DNA of 64,000 nucleotides from Streptomyces sp. NRRL F-5727 (GCF_000719555.1 NZ_JOGX01000037.1:1-64000); one strand, 5' to 3'. Shown: positions 25,940-36,771, counted from the first letter of the stretch. Notes: a model not told the origin generated them from the letters alone. A program made the numbers and translations.

Positions 25940-26566
25940 CTACGAGAGCTTGCCGTAGTCCGGCAGCTTGAAGGCGCGCTCGGCGTGACCGCCGACGATG
26001 TCGGTCGTGTTGTTCCCGATGTTCGCGATGATCGTGTAGCCCTTGGCCTCGATCTCGGCGCGCTTCTCCGTCTTGTACGCGCTGACCTCGGCGAACAGGT
26101 CGGGCAGCGAGCGCACGTACAGCCCGTCCACCGGGTAGCCGACCTGCTTCAGGTTCCACTCGGTGAGGGAGTGGATGATCCCGGGGCGGGCCGTCACGAA
26201 GAAGATCTTCACCCCGCGCGCGTGCGCGTCCCGGACCAGCGAACGGATCTCCGGGATGGCCGGCGTCGGCAGCTCCCAGAACGGGTGGAAGTCCGTCTCC
26301 AGGGAGCTGTTGTCGATGTCGAGGACGATCGCCTGCCGCTCGGTGCCGGCGTTCCCGGAGCGCGCCTCGATGTAGGGCCGCGCCTCGGCGACGACGGCGG
26401 CGACGTCCCGGCGCCAGGTCGTGTAGTCCACCCCCTCGATCGCCGCGGCGGAGGTGTGGTGGCTGTCCGGATCCGCCGCGGAGGCGGCGGGCGCGGGCCC
26501 GACGACGAGGAGGGACGTCAGGCCGAGGAGGCCGGTGGTGATGGCCGCGGACTTGGCAGAGGGCAT
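25940..26566 (-). CDS. secreted HAD-family acid phosphatase
   Basis: A 208-residue exported phosphatase with a signal peptide (to about residue 30). The HAD motif I is VLDIDNSSLETD (nucleophile Asp and general acid Asp), motif II is the Thr in FFVTARP, and the end IIANIGNNTTDIVGG supplies the motif IV region. It resembles class B/plant vegetative-storage-type acid phosphatases. It should release phosphate outside the cell. GGGAG precedes the ATG. Two TetR-type palindromes lie upstream. Confidence 0.85.
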   Translation of the reverse strand: MPSAKSAAITTGLLGLTSLLVVGPAPAASAADPDSHHTSAAAIEGVDYTTWRRDVAAVVAEARPYIEARSGNAGTERQAIVLDIDNSSLETDFHPFWELPTPAIPEIRSLVRDAHARGVKIFFVTARPGIIHSLTEWNLKQVGYPVDGLYVRSLPDLFAEVSAYKTEKRAEIEAKGYTIIANIGNNTTDIVGGHAERAFKLPDYGKLS

Positions 26567-26618
26567 GGGGGGCTCCCGAGTGGTCGACCGTCTCAGTGGT
26601 TGACATGCTCGCGCCCCA

Positions 26619-26630
26619 TACTGACCAGTA
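26619..26630. promoter_or_regulatory. pseudo-palindrome TACTGACCAGTA
   Basis: TACTG and CAGTA flank AC, 53 bases upstream of the acid-phosphatase ATG and close to where its promoter should be. The layout is typical of TetR-family operators. No tetR gene is in the window. Confidence 0.4.
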
Positions 26631-26642
26631 AGTGTCCAGCTG

Positions 26643-26658
26643 GCTACCGGTCGGTAGC
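26643..26658. promoter_or_regulatory. pseudo-palindrome GCTACCGGTCGGTAGC
   Basis: Seven-base arms GCTACCG and CGGTAGC flank GT. The core TACCGGTCGGTA is a common TetR-type operator. It lies between the acid-phosphatase start and the 3' end of the class I fumarase gene. Confidence 0.45.
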
Positions 26659-26681
26659 GACTTTTCGTAGCGGAGACGACA

Positions 26682-26714
26682 CCGCCCCCCGGTCCACGGG
26701 GGACCGGAGGGCGG
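26682..26714 (-). terminator. hairpin after class I fumarase
   Basis: CCGCCCCCCGGTCC pairs with GGACCGGAGGGCGG with one mismatch. It follows the stop codon of the class I fumarase gene on the minus strand. Confidence 0.65.
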
Positions 26715-26732
26715 ACGACGTGCTACCGGAGG

Positions 26733-28406
<1,674 letters not shown>

Positions 28407-28647
28407 GACGGCAGCCATTCCTCACTCGGCAGACAGCAGCGCGCCGCCTCCGTTGGCGGGCGCGCCCTCCAGCGTAGAACGCGGGCGCGGGGCCGATCCT
28501 GTGAGGTAAGGCTCACCGGGGGCTCGGACCGCGCCGATGTGGAGTGTTCCGTCGCGGGCGGCCGGGTCCCGTCGACTCGCCGCGGGGGCCCTTCCCCTAG
28601 GGGAGAGATGGGGGTTCGGGGCTCTGGTCGCGATCTATCGCGTGTGC

Positions 28648-28653
28648 CAGGCT
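28648..28653 (+). promoter_or_regulatory. possible -10 box of DUF1707 gene
   Basis: CAGGCT ends six bases before GTG 28660, with no ribosome site. This fits a leaderless start, though the box is a weak match. Confidence 0.35.
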
Positions 28654-28659
28654 GGACGG

Positions 28660-29448
28660 GTGGACCTCGAAAAGCAGCCCGACCCCGCGCAGCGGCCCGC
28701 CGCCACCCCGCCCGAGGCACCGGCGGCGCCGGTCCCGCCCGCAGCTCCCGCGCCCCCGGCCGCGGCCGTGCCCCCGGCCGCTCCCGCCGCGCCCGCGTCT
28801 CCCGCCTACGCGGATCCTCAGGGCGCGCTCCGGGCCTCGGACGCCGACCGGGACCGGATCGCGGACATCCTCGCCGAGGCGCTGGCGCAGGGGCGGCTGG
28901 ACGCGGAGGAGCACGCGGAGCGGGTCGAGGCGGTCTACCGGGCGAAGACCGTGGGCGAGCTGGAGCCGATCGTGCGGGACCTGCCGGCCGCGGACCGGGG
29001 ACCGTCCGCCGCGCGGCCGGAGCCGGCCCCGGCGGCGTACGGTCCGGAGGACGCGGAGGGGAACGCGGACCAGCTCCTCGCGGTCTTCTCCAGCACCACC
29101 CGCAAGGGCCGCTGGCGGGTCGCCCGCCGCACCAACGCCTTCGCGATCTTCGGGAACATCGAGATCGACCTGACCGAGGCGATCTTCGCCCAGCCGCTCA
29201 CCACGATCAACGCCACCTCGATCTTCGGGAACGTGGAGATCCGCGTCCCGGAGAACATCAGCCTGCGCGGCTCGGGCACCGGCATCCTCGGGAACTTCGA
29301 GGTCACGACCCTGGAGGGGGTGGACCCGCAGGCGCCGCTGGTGGTGGTCAACGGCTACACGGTGTGCGGGAACGTGGAGGCGAGACCGAAGCGCGGCAAG
29401 TGGGTCGTCGACCTCCAGAGCAAGATCCGCAAGCACCTGGGGCACTGA
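28660..29448 (+). CDS. DUF1707 protein with LiaF-like C-terminus
   Basis: A 262-residue cytosolic protein. A Pro/Ala-rich N-terminal ~55 residues is followed by a DUF1707 domain (LRASDADRDRIADILAEAL, QGRLDAEEHAERV). The C-terminal beta-rich domain has repeats such as AIFGNIEIDLTEA, SIFGNVEIRVP and GILGNFEVTTL, as in the cell-wall-active-antibiotic response (LiaF/DUF2154) fold. LiaF-type proteins restrain envelope-stress sensors, but no sensor kinase is adjacent. No transmembrane helix is seen, unlike true LiaF. The function is unknown. Confidence 0.8.
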   Translation: MDLEKQPDPAQRPAATPPEAPAAPVPPAAPAPPAAAVPPAAPAAPASPAYADPQGALRASDADRDRIADILAEALAQGRLDAEEHAERVEAVYRAKTVGELEPIVRDLPAADRGPSAARPEPAPAAYGPEDAEGNADQLLAVFSSTTRKGRWRVARRTNAFAIFGNIEIDLTEAIFAQPLTTINATSIFGNVEIRVPENISLRGSGTGILGNFEVTTLEGVDPQAPLVVVNGYTVCGNVEARPKRGKWVVDLQSKIRKHLGH

Positions 29449-29599
29449 GTCGCGTCGGGTTCCGGCCAGGAGTTGACCGGAATCCGTCACCGGCGGTCCG
29501 GACTCCGGATGGGAGCCGCACGCAGTGCATAGGCGCGCGCACAGCGGGTAGGGCTCGTTCATCGCTGCTCGCTCGCGAAGCCGTCGTCAGGAGTAGACC

Positions 29600-29971
29600 G
29601 TGCTGCAACTGCCGCATCAGCCCCTCCAGGTAGCCGCCGTGCCGCCCCAGCGCGCCCCCGCGCGGGAGGACGAGGAGGGTCCCTGGCACGCGGAGGCGGT
29701 GTGCCGCCGGGACGAGGCCGGCCTGTTCTTCGCCCCCTCCAAGGAGCCGACCGCCGCGCGGCTCGCCCGGGAGGAGGCGGCCAAGCGCGTCTGCGCCCGC
29801 TGCCCCGTGATGGTCGACTGCCGGGAGCACGCGCTGCTCCAGCCGGAGCCGTACGGCGTGTGGGGCGGGCTCACCGCCGCCGAGCGCCGGGTGGTGCTGG
29901 CCCGCCGCCGGCGTCGCGAGGTGGAGCTCCGCAAGGCGGCCGCGGCGGACCGGATCGCCCAGGCCGGCTGA
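29600..29971 (+). CDS. wblI: WhiB-like Fe-S regulator
   Basis: A 123-residue WhiB family protein. The four cluster cysteines are in EAVCRRDE, then VCARCPVMVDC. The family turn YGVWGGLTAAER and a basic C-terminal helix for DNA binding (ARRRRREVELR) follow. It should hold a [4Fe-4S] cluster sensitive to O2 or NO and act with a sigma factor. The name wblI rests on its position between class I fumarase and glpX in Streptomyces. GTG 29600 follows AGGAG. Confidence 0.9.
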   Translation: MLQLPHQPLQVAAVPPQRAPAREDEEGPWHAEAVCRRDEAGLFFAPSKEPTAARLAREEAAKRVCARCPVMVDCREHALLQPEPYGVWGGLTAAERRVVLARRRRREVELRKAAAADRIAQAG

Positions 29972-29999
29972 CGGGCCGCGGCGACGCACTCGTACGGGA

Positions 30000-30031
30000 A
30001 GGGGCGCCCCCACCGCACAGGGGGCGCCCCT
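30000..30031. terminator. bidirectional terminator
   Basis: AGGGGCGCCCCC pairs perfectly with GGGGGCGCCCCT. It lies between the convergent wblI and glpX genes. Confidence 0.85.
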
Positions 30032-30056
30032 CTTCGCTGCCGTCGTCGGGCCGGGG

Positions 30057-31088
30057 TCAGTTCGCCCGGTCGAAGTCGATCTTGCTGTAGGCGCGCAGCT
30101 TGGCGAGCCGGTGCGTGGAGTCGATCTGGCGGATCGTGCCGGACTTCGAGCGCATGACCAGCGACTGGGTGGTCGCGGTCTCGGAGCGGTAGCGGACCCC
30201 GCGCAGCAGCTCGCCGTCGGTGATGCCGGTGGCGACGAAGAAGACGTTGTCGCCGGCGACCAGGTCGGTCGTGGTGAGGACCCGGTCCAGGTCGTGGCCG
30301 GCGTCGAGGGCCTTCTGGCGCTCGGCGTCGTCCTTCGGCCACAGCTTGCCCTGGATGACACCGCCCAGGCACTTGATGGCGCAGGCCGAGATGATGCCCT
30401 CGGGGGTGCCGCCGATGCCCATGAGCAGGTCGACGCCGGTGCCCTCGCGGGCCGCCATGATCGAGCCGGCCACGTCGCCGTCGGAGATGAACTTGATCCG
30501 GGCGCCGGTCTCGCGGATCTCCTTGACGATGCCCTCGTGGCGGGGGCGGTCGAGGATGACCACGGTGACGTCCTCGGCGTTCATCTGCTTCGCCTTGGCG
30601 ACCCGGCGGATGTTGACCGAGACGGGTGCGTTGATGTCGACGAAGTCGGCGGCCTCGGGGCCGGTGACGAGCTTGTCCATGTAGAAGACCGCGGACGGGT
30701 CGAACATGGAGCCGCGGTCGGCGGCGGCGAGCACGGCGATGGCGTTGGGCATGCCCTTGGCGTTCAGGGTGGTGCCGTCGATCGGGTCCACGGCGATGTC
30801 GACCTCGGCGCCGGTGCCGTCGCCGACCCGCTCGCCGTTGAAGAGCATCGGCGCCTCGTCCTTCTCGCCCTCGCCGATGACGACGACGCCGTTCATCGAG
30901 ACGGTCGAGATGAGGGTCCGCATGGCGTTGACCGCGGCGCCGTCCGCGCCGATCTTGTCGCCGCGGCCGACCCAGCGGCCGGCGGCCATGGCGGCGGCCT
31001 CGGTCACCCGGACCAGTTCGAGGGCGAGGTTGCGGTCGGGGGCCTCGGGAGAGACCTCAAGCTCGGGGGGCAGGTGGTGCTCGGTCAT
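30057..31088 (-). CDS. glpX: class II fructose-1,6-bisphosphatase
   Basis: This 343-residue cytosolic enzyme dephosphorylates fructose 1,6-bisphosphate in gluconeogenesis. Metal and phosphate motifs are [27 protein letters not shown] and the GIGGTPEGI loop, all typical of GlpX. It is probably the main FBPase, as actinobacteria usually lack the class I enzyme. The message carries AAAGGTG ahead of the ATG. It is divergent from a DUF4245 gene. Confidence 0.95.
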   Translation of the reverse strand: MTEHHLPPELEVSPEAPDRNLALELVRVTEAAAMAAGRWVGRGDKIGADGAAVNAMRTLISTVSMNGVVVIGEGEKDEAPMLFNGERVGDGTGAEVDIAVDPIDGTTLNAKGMPNAIAVLAAADRGSMFDPSAVFYMDKLVTGPEAADFVDINAPVSVNIRRVAKAKQMNAEDVTVVILDRPRHEGIVKEIRETGARIKFISDGDVAGSIMAAREGTGVDLLMGIGGTPEGIISACAIKCLGGVIQGKLWPKDDAERQKALDAGHDLDRVLTTTDLVAGDNVFFVATGITDGELLRGVRYRSETATTQSLVMRSKSGTIRQIDSTHRLAKLRAYSKIDFDRAN

Positions 31089-31215
31089 CGGAGCGCACCT
31101 TTCTGTACGACGACGGCCGGAAAAAAGGAGGGTGCTGCGACTCTATCGCCAGGTCGACAAATTGAGCAGAGGGGCCCACGTATGAGCGCCGGACCGTGAT
31201 GCGACCATATGGGAC

Positions 31216-31740
31216 GTGGCAGCTAAGCGAGGCAGGCAGACGGTACGCGGGATGTTCCAGTCCCTCGGGGTGATCATGGTCGCCGCGGGGGTCATGTATC
31301 TCTTCATCCCGCACGACGAGGACGCGGCACCGGTGAAGGCCAAGGACTACCGGGTCGAGCTGGTCACGGCGCAGCGGGCGGCGCCCTACCCGGTGCTGGC
31401 CCCCCAGGGCCTCGGCGAGGGGTGGAAGGCGACGGTCGTCTCGTACAAGCGCGAGCAGGGCGACACCTGGCAGCTCGGCTTCCTGTCGCCGGACACCCAG
31501 TACGTCTCGGTGAACCAGTCGACGACGGAGCCGAAGAAGTTCGTCCCGAAGGTCACGCACCAGGCGAAGAACACCGGGAAGACGCAGACGGTGGCCGGCC
31601 AGGTGTGGCAGCGCTGGGAGGGCCCCAAGTACGACGCGCTGGTGCGGACCGACGGCGGGGCGACCACGGTCGTGGCCGGTACGGCGTCCTTCGACACCCT
31701 CGCGGAGATGGCGGGCGCGCTCCGCTCCCAGAAGGTCTGA
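31216..31740 (+). CDS. DUF4245 membrane-anchored protein
   Basis: A 174-residue protein with one N-terminal membrane helix (SLGVIMVAAGVMYLFIP, residues ~15-31) and an extracellular DUF4245 domain (YPVLAPQGLGEGWKAT, QVWQRWEGPKYDALV). The family is found next to glpX throughout Streptomyces and other actinobacteria and has no known role. GTG 31216 lacks a ribosome site, and ACCATA ends six bases upstream, so it may be leaderless. Confidence 0.85.
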   Translation: MAAKRGRQTVRGMFQSLGVIMVAAGVMYLFIPHDEDAAPVKAKDYRVELVTAQRAAPYPVLAPQGLGEGWKATVVSYKREQGDTWQLGFLSPDTQYVSVNQSTTEPKKFVPKVTHQAKNTGKTQTVAGQVWQRWEGPKYDALVRTDGGATTVVAGTASFDTLAEMAGALRSQKV

Positions 31741-31750
31741 CGCGCGCGGA

Positions 31751-31791
31751 CGAGAGAGCCCCCCGGTGCCGGGCACCGGGGGGCTCTCTCG
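31751..31791. terminator. bidirectional terminator
   Basis: A 20-base perfect inverted repeat (CGAGAGAGCCCCCCGGTGCC and its complement) is separated by one base. It lies between convergent genes. Confidence 0.9.
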
Positions 31792-31806
31792 TGTGTGGGG
31801 TGGGGC

Positions 31807-32397
31807 TCAGACGGTCGTGATGACGTCGTCGTAGGCCAGGCGCGGGGAGCGCGGGAACCAGGCGTCCTCGCCCGGCTTGCCGATGTTGATCACCATCAGC
31901 GGGGTGTGGTCGTCGTCCAGGAACTCCTTCTGGACGCCGGCGAAGTCCAGGCCGGTCATCGGGCCGGCGGCCAGGCCGGCGGCGCGGACGCCCACGATGA
32001 AGTACGCGGCCTGGAGGGCGGCGTTCAGCAGCGCGGAGCCCTCGCGGACCGGGCGCTCCGCGAAGAACATGTCCTTGGCCTGCGGGAAGTGCGGGAGCAG
32101 GGCCGGGAGCTCCTCGTGGAACTCGTTGTCGGCGGAGAGGATCGCGACCAGCGGGGCGGAGGCGGTCTTGGCCTGGTTGCCCTCGGCCATGTGCTTGACC
32201 AGGCGCTCGCGGGCCTCGGGGGAGCGGACCAGCGTGATGCGCAGCGGGGTCTGGTTGAAGGCGGTGGGGCCGTACTTCACCAGGTCGTAGATCGCCTGGA
32301 CCTGCTCGTCGGTCACCGGCTCGTCGGTGAAGGTGTTGGCGGTGCGGGCCTCGCGGAAGAGGAGGTCCTGGGCGGCGGGGTCGAGAACGAGGGACAT
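31807..32397 (-). CDS. nitroreductase (malonic semialdehyde reductase type)
   Basis: A 196-residue FMN-dependent oxidoreductase of the RutE/HadB group. FREARTANTF, KYGPTAFNQTPLRI (FMN site) and the end IGKPGEDAWFPRSPRL are typical. Such enzymes reduce malonic semialdehyde, quinones or nitro compounds. The native substrate here is not clear. It stands alone and is preceded by a perfect palindrome that may be a redox- or aldehyde-responsive operator. ATG 32397 follows AAGGTACGC. Confidence 0.88.
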   Translation of the reverse strand: MSLVLDPAAQDLLFREARTANTFTDEPVTDEQVQAIYDLVKYGPTAFNQTPLRITLVRSPEARERLVKHMAEGNQAKTASAPLVAILSADNEFHEELPALLPHFPQAKDMFFAERPVREGSALLNAALQAAYFIVGVRAAGLAAGPMTGLDFAGVQKEFLDDDHTPLMVINIGKPGEDAWFPRSPRLAYDDVITTV

Positions 32398-32486
32398 GCT
32401 GCGTACCTTCCGGACTGCAAGGGGACCGCCCGGCGGGGAATCCCGGGCGACGTCTCGACAGTACGCCCAGGATTGGTGAAAATTCA

Positions 32487-32505
32487 ACTATCCGATCCGG
32501 ATAGT
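32487..32505. promoter_or_regulatory. perfect inverted repeat upstream of nitroreductase
   Basis: ACTATCCGATCCGGATAGT has eight-base arms around ATC. It lies 90 bases upstream of the nitroreductase ATG in a locally AT-rich stretch. It is a good candidate operator; the regulator is not identified in the window. Confidence 0.6.
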
Positions 32506-32559
32506 GATCCGCTTCACTCGCGCCAGTTTAAGCGCACGTGACCGCCCCTCCCGGGCGGC

Positions 32560-32793
32560 TCACTCCCCGGACTCCTCCTCCGCGCGCTCCGCCGCCAGCG
32601 AGGCGTCGAGGCGGGCGCGGGCGCCCTCCAGCCAGTGCCGGCACACCTTCGCCAGCTCCTCGCCGCGCTCCCAGAGCGCCAGCGACTCCTCCAGCGTCGT
32701 GCCGCCCGCCTCCAGCCGCCGGACGACCTCGATCAGCTCGTCCCGGGCCTCCTCGTAACCGAGCCCCGCCGCCGTCTCCGTACCGCTCGCCAT
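32560..32793 (-). CDS. xseB: exodeoxyribonuclease VII small subunit
   Basis: The 77-residue helical subunit has the family core [18 protein letters not shown] and [14 protein letters not shown]. It joins XseA to make exonuclease VII, which degrades single-stranded DNA. ATG 32793 has GGAGAAGAG upstream on the message. The gap to xseA is unusually long (182 bases) and filled by a 10-bp tandem repeat. Confidence 0.95.
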   Translation of the reverse strand: MASGTETAAGLGYEEARDELIEVVRRLEAGGTTLEESLALWERGEELAKVCRHWLEGARARLDASLAAERAEEESGE

Positions 32794-32820
32794 CTCTTCT
32801 CCGTCTCCGTGTCTCTCGTC

Positions 32821-32930
32821 GACCCTCGTCGACCCTCGTCGACCCTCGTCGACCCTCGTCGACCCTCGTCGACCCTCGTCGACCCTCGTCGACCCTCGTC
32901 GACCTTCGTCGACCCTCGTCGACACTCGTG
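32821..32930. repeat. 10-bp tandem repeat between xseA and xseB
   Basis: Eleven units of GACCCTCGTC, nine identical and two with one or two changes (gaccttcgtc, gacactcgtg). On the transcribed strand the unit reads GACGAGGGTC and carries a SalI site at each joint. The period equals about one turn of DNA. It lies in the non-coding gap of the xseA-xseB operon and is probably variable in copy number. Confidence 0.97.
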
Positions 32931-32975
32931 GTCCCGCACCCGCCCGTACAGCCGCCGGGGGCGGTCGCCGGCCGG

Positions 32976-34181
32976 CTAGACGCGCCGCACCGTGAACTCG
33001 CCGTCCGCCACCCGGGCCCGCAGCTCCTCGCCCTCCGCGACCTCCTCCGCCGCCCGGACCACCGCCCCGTCCGCCCGCTGGAGCACCGCGTAGCCGCGCT
33101 CCAGCGTCGCCGCCGGGGAGAGCGCCCGGACGCGCGCGCGGGTGTGCGCCAGCTCCGAGTCCGCCCGGTCCAGCAGATGCCCGAGGACCCGCCGGCTGCG
33201 CGCCAGCAGGGCGTCCAGCTCGTCCTCCCGGACCTCCACCATCCGCTGCGGATGCTCCATCACCGGCCGGGCCAGCGCGTGCGCGAGCCCCCGCTCCTCG
33301 CGCTCCAGCAGCCCCCGGACCGTCCGCAGCGCCCGGTCGCGCAGACCGCGCACCCGCTCCAGCTCCTCGCCCACGTCCGGGACGACCTTCTTGGCCGCGT
33401 CGGTCGGCGTGGAGGCCCGCAGGTCCGCCACCAGGTCGAGCAGCGGCGAGTCCGGCTCGTGCCCGATCGCGGACACCACCGGCGTCCGGCACGCGGCCAC
33501 CGCGCGGATCAGCTGCTCGTCCGAGAAGGGCAGCAGGTCCTCGACGCTGCCGCCGCCCCGGGCGACCACGATCACGTCCACGTCCTCGTGCGCGTCCAGC
33601 TCCCGGACCGCCGCGATCACCTGCGGCACCGCCTTCACGCCCTGCACCGGCACGTTCCGCACCTCGAAGCGGACCGCGGGCCATCTGCGCCGCGCGTTCT
33701 CCAGCACGTCCCGCTCGGCCGCCGACGCCCGGCCGCACACCAGGCCGATCAGCCCGGGCAGGAACGGCAGCGGCTTCTTCCGGTCCAGCGCGAACAGCCC
33801 CTCGGCCGCCAGCCCGCGCTTCAGCTGTTCGAGCCGCGCCAGCAGCTCGCCGATCCCCACCGGCCTTATCTCCACCGCCCGCAGCGACAGCTGCCCGCGC
33901 GGCGCGTACCACTCCGGCTTGGCGTGCACGACGACCCGGGCGCCCTCCGAGACGACGTCGGCCACCGCGTCGAAGACCTGCCGGTAGCAGGTCACCCCGA
34001 TGGAGATGTCGTGCGAGGGATCCCGCAGCGTCAGGAAGACCACCCCGGCACCGGGGCGGCGCGAGAGCTGCGTGATCTGCCCCTCGACCCAGATCGCCCC
34101 CAGCCGGTCGATCCATCCCCCGATCATCCGGGAGACCTCACCCACGGGCAGCGGCGCTTCGGCGGACGTAGTCAGACCCAT
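32976..34181 (-). CDS. xseA: exodeoxyribonuclease VII large subunit
   Basis: The catalytic 401-residue subunit has an N-terminal OB fold ([25 protein letters not shown]), the catalytic domain with [20 protein letters not shown] and [27 protein letters not shown] (split motifs), and a coiled-coil region (residues ~260-350) that binds XseB. It is shorter than E. coli XseA, as usual for actinobacteria. TACGCT ends six bases before the ATG and no ribosome site is seen, so it is likely leaderless. Confidence 0.94.
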   Translation of the reverse strand: MGLTTSAEAPLPVGEVSRMIGGWIDRLGAIWVEGQITQLSRRPGAGVVFLTLRDPSHDISIGVTCYRQVFDAVADVVSEGARVVVHAKPEWYAPRGQLSLRAVEIRPVGIGELLARLEQLKRGLAAEGLFALDRKKPLPFLPGLIGLVCGRASAAERDVLENARRRWPAVRFEVRNVPVQGVKAVPQVIAAVRELDAHEDVDVIVVARGGGSVEDLLPFSDEQLIRAVAACRTPVVSAIGHEPDSPLLDLVADLRASTPTDAAKKVVPDVGEELERVRGLRDRALRTVRGLLEREERGLAHALARPVMEHPQRMVEVREDELDALLARSRRVLGHLLDRADSELAHTRARVRALSPAATLERGYAVLQRADGAVVRAAEEVAEGEELRARVADGEFTVRRV

Positions 34182-34187
34182 GCACCG

Positions 34188-34193
34188 AGCGTA
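34188..34193 (-). promoter_or_regulatory. -10 box of leaderless xseA
   Basis: TACGCT on the minus strand is six bases before ATG 34181. Confidence 0.45.
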
Positions 34194-34248
34194 ACCGCGC
34201 CCTCCGACAACGTCATCGGCGCGCCCCGCCCCGATCCTCCCGGACGGC

Positions 34249-35619
34249 TCAGCCCCCGGCCGGCCGCCGCCCCGCCCCCTGCATCGCCAGCACCACCAGC
34301 CCCACGCCCAGCCAGATCACGCCCACCAGCTGCGCCGCCGCCGACGCCTCCACGATCACCGCGACCAGGATCGCCGCGCCGACCACCGGCAGGACGACGT
34401 GCTTCAGCCAGTGCGGCTCCCCCTCCGCCCGCCGGACCGCGAACCAGCCCACCACGCTCGCGTGCAGCAGCACGAAGGCCGTCAGCGCGCCCACGTCCAC
34501 CACCGACACCAGGTGGTCCAGGCCGTCGTCGCGCCGGGCCGCCCACACCGCCGCGACCATCGTCACCGCCGCCGACACCAGCAGCGCCACCCGCGGCACG
34601 CCCGAGTCGGTCCGGGCCAGCGCGTGCGGCAGCCGCCCCTCCCGGCCCATCGCGAAGAGCAGCCGCCCGCCCGCCGCCTGCCCGGCCAGCGCCGCGAAGG
34701 CCGCGCCGATCGCCTTCGACACCGCGACCAGATCGTGCAGCCACCCGCCGACCGAGGCGTCCACCGCGTCGTAGAAGGCCGAGCCCTGCTTCGCCGGGTC
34801 GGCCGCCAGCTCCGCCGAGGAGACCGGTTCGAGCAGCGCCACCAGCCACGTCTGCGCGACGAAGAGCGCACCCGCCAGGAGCAGGCAGAAGAGCAGCGCC
34901 CGCGCCACCTTCGCCGACCCCCCGGTCACCTCCTCCGCGAAGGCCGCGATCGCGTCGAAGCCCAGGTACGACAGGACCGCCACCGACACCGCGCCGATCA
35001 CCGCCGCGAGCGAGAAGGTCCCGTCGCCGGCGAGCGGCGACCACCAGTCGCGCTGCGCCCCGTCCCGCGCCAGCACCACCACCGCCGACACCACGAAGAC
35101 CAGCAGCACCACGATCTCCATCGCGAGCACCGCGAAGCCGACCCGGGCCGCCGCCCGCACCCCCCACAGGTTGAGCAGGGTGGTCACCACCACCGCGATC
35201 CCCGTCCACACCCACCGGTGCACCTCCGGCACCAGCGCCTCCATCGCGATCCCCGCGAAGAGGTAGGCGACCGCCGGGATCAGCAGGTAGTCGAGCATCG
35301 CCATCCAGCCGGCGACGAAGCCGAACCCCTCGCCCAGCCCCTTGCGCGCGTACGCGAAGACCGAGCCGGCCTGCGGGGCGACCCGGACCATCTGCGCGTA
35401 GCTGAAGGCCGTGAACGCCATGGCCACCGTCGCCACGACGTACACCAGTGCGACCGCGCCGTGCGACTTGGCGTCCAGCGTGCCGAAGACGCCGACCGGC
35501 GCCATCGGGGCGATGAACAGCAGCCCGTACACGACCAGGTCGCGGAAACCGAGCGTCCGGCGGAGCCCCGTGTGGTCCGGCCCCGCCGTCGCCCCGTCCA
35601 CCTGCGCGTTCTCAGCCAT
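34249..35619 (-). CDS. APC family amino-acid permease
   Basis: A 456-residue transporter with about 12 membrane helices. It opens with the APC motif [21 protein letters not shown] (helix 1, residues ~24-44) and has the conserved [16 protein letters not shown] loop in helix 6 region. It probably imports an amino acid or a related amine with a proton or sodium ion. The substrate cannot be told from sequence. ATG 35619 is chosen; GTG 35637 is an alternative six codons earlier. It is divergent from ispH. Confidence 0.88.
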   Translation of the reverse strand: MAENAQVDGATAGPDHTGLRRTLGFRDLVVYGLLFIAPMAPVGVFGTLDAKSHGAVALVYVVATVAMAFTAFSYAQMVRVAPQAGSVFAYARKGLGEGFGFVAGWMAMLDYLLIPAVAYLFAGIAMEALVPEVHRWVWTGIAVVVTTLLNLWGVRAAARVGFAVLAMEIVVLLVFVVSAVVVLARDGAQRDWWSPLAGDGTFSLAAVIGAVSVAVLSYLGFDAIAAFAEEVTGGSAKVARALLFCLLLAGALFVAQTWLVALLEPVSSAELAADPAKQGSAFYDAVDASVGGWLHDLVAVSKAIGAAFAALAGQAAGGRLLFAMGREGRLPHALARTDSGVPRVALLVSAAVTMVAAVWAARRDDGLDHLVSVVDVGALTAFVLLHASVVGWFAVRRAEGEPHWLKHVVLPVVGAAILVAVIVEASAAAQLVGVIWLGVGLVVLAMQGAGRRPAGG

Positions 35620-35669
35620 GGCGTCAGTTTCGGACACGGCCGCGCTCCAAGCCGTCACCGACGCGGCCT

Positions 35670-35675
35670 TACGAT
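35670..35675 (+). promoter_or_regulatory. -10 box of leaderless ispH
   Basis: TACGAT ends seven bases before ATG 35683. It fits a transcript that starts at the start codon and supports 35683 over the ATG at 35674, which overlaps the box. Confidence 0.55.
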
Positions 35676-35682
35676 GGGACGC

Positions 35683-36675
35683 ATGACTGCAACGCCCGCG
35701 ACCAACCGCCCGAAGCGTGTCCTGCTCGCCGCTCCCCGCGGCTACTGCGCGGGCGTGGACCGTGCCGTGATCGCCGTGGAGAAGGCCCTGGAGCAGTACG
35801 GGGCCCCCGTCTACGTGCGCCACGAGATCGTCCACAACAAGTACGTCGTCCAGACCCTGGAGCGGAAGGGCGCGATCTTCGTCGACCAGGCCACCGAGGT
35901 CCCGCCGGGCAACATCGTGATGTTCTCCGCGCACGGCGTCGCCCCGACCGTCCACGAGGAGGCCCGCCAGGGCCGGCTCGCGACGATCGACGCGACCTGC
36001 CCGCTGGTCACCAAGGTCCACAAGGAGGCCATCCGCTACGCCAAGGAGGACTTCGACATCCTCCTCATCGGCCACGAGGGCCACGAGGAGGTCATCGGCA
36101 CCTCCGGCGAGGCCCCCGACCACATCCAGCTCGTCGACGGCCCCGAGGACGTCGCCAAGGTCGAGGTCCGCGACCCCTCCCGGGTCGTCTGGCTCTCCCA
36201 GACCACCCTCTCGGTCGACGAGACCATGGAGACGGTCGACGCCCTCAAGGACAAGTTCCCGCAGCTGATCTCCCCGCCGTCGGACGACATCTGCTACGCC
36301 ACGCAGAACCGCCAGACCGCGATCAAGGAGCTGGCCGGCCAGGCCGAGCTCGTCATCGTCGTCGGCTCCAAGAACTCCTCGAACTCGATCCGCATGGTCG
36401 AGGTCGCCAAGCAGGCCGGCGTCCCCGCCGCGTACCTGGTGGACTTCGCCAGCGAGATCGACGAGGCGTGGCTGGAGGGCGTGACCTCGGTCGGCCTCTC
36501 CTCCGGCGCCTCCGTCCCCGACGTGCTGGTCCAGGAGGTCCTGGAGTGGCTGGCGCAGCGCGGCTACGCCGACGTGGAGATCGTCAAGACCGCCGACGAG
36601 CACCTCACCTTCTCGCTCCCGAAGGAGCTCCGCCGCGACCTGCGCGCCGAGGCCGCCGAGCTCGTCAAGGAGTAG
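35683..36675 (+). CDS. ispH: 4-hydroxy-3-methylbut-2-enyl diphosphate reductase
   Basis: A 330-residue Fe-S enzyme, the last step of the MEP pathway, which makes IPP and DMAPP. The three cluster cysteines are Cys22 ([10 protein letters not shown]), Cys106 (DATCPLV) and Cys204 ([11 protein letters not shown]). The active-site Glu region [11 protein letters not shown] and the SKNSSNS phosphate loop are present. Copies of the tail of this gene recur just downstream of its stop. It supplies precursors for the prenyltransferase coded at 4.4 kb. Confidence 0.96.
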   Translation: MTATPATNRPKRVLLAAPRGYCAGVDRAVIAVEKALEQYGAPVYVRHEIVHNKYVVQTLERKGAIFVDQATEVPPGNIVMFSAHGVAPTVHEEARQGRLATIDATCPLVTKVHKEAIRYAKEDFDILLIGHEGHEEVIGTSGEAPDHIQLVDGPEDVAKVEVRDPSRVVWLSQTTLSVDETMETVDALKDKFPQLISPPSDDICYATQNRQTAIKELAGQAELVIVVGSKNSSNSIRMVEVAKQAGVPAAYLVDFASEIDEAWLEGVTSVGLSSGASVPDVLVQEVLEWLAQRGYADVEIVKTADEHLTFSLPKELRRDLRAEAAELVKE

Positions 36676-36747
36676 CCGCCGAGCTCGCAGGGAGTCGCCG
36701 TCGGGCTCGCAAGGAGTCGCCGTCGGGCTCGTCAGGGAGTAGCCGTC
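36652..36747. repeat. degenerate tandem copies of the ispH 3' end
   Basis: The last coding bases of ispH (gccgccgagctcgtcaagga then gtag) are followed by three further copies of 22-24 bases: ccgccgagctcgcagggagt, ccgtcgggctcgcaaggagt, and ccgtcgggctcgtcagggag. The copies diverge by a few bases and lie between ispH and ppgK. Confidence 0.85.
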
Positions 36748-36759
36748 GGCGGATGCCCG

Positions 36760-36765
36760 TAAGTT
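36760..36765 (+). promoter_or_regulatory. -10 box of leaderless ppgK
   Basis: TAAGTT ends six bases before ATG 36772 with no ribosome site. A separate promoter for ppgK after ispH is inferred. Confidence 0.55.
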
Positions 36766-36771
36766 GAGTCC

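Noticed and set aside
32821..32930. Possible CRISPR array
   Set aside because: The units are 10 bp and head-to-tail with no unique spacers, and no cas genes are present. It is a simple tandem repeat.
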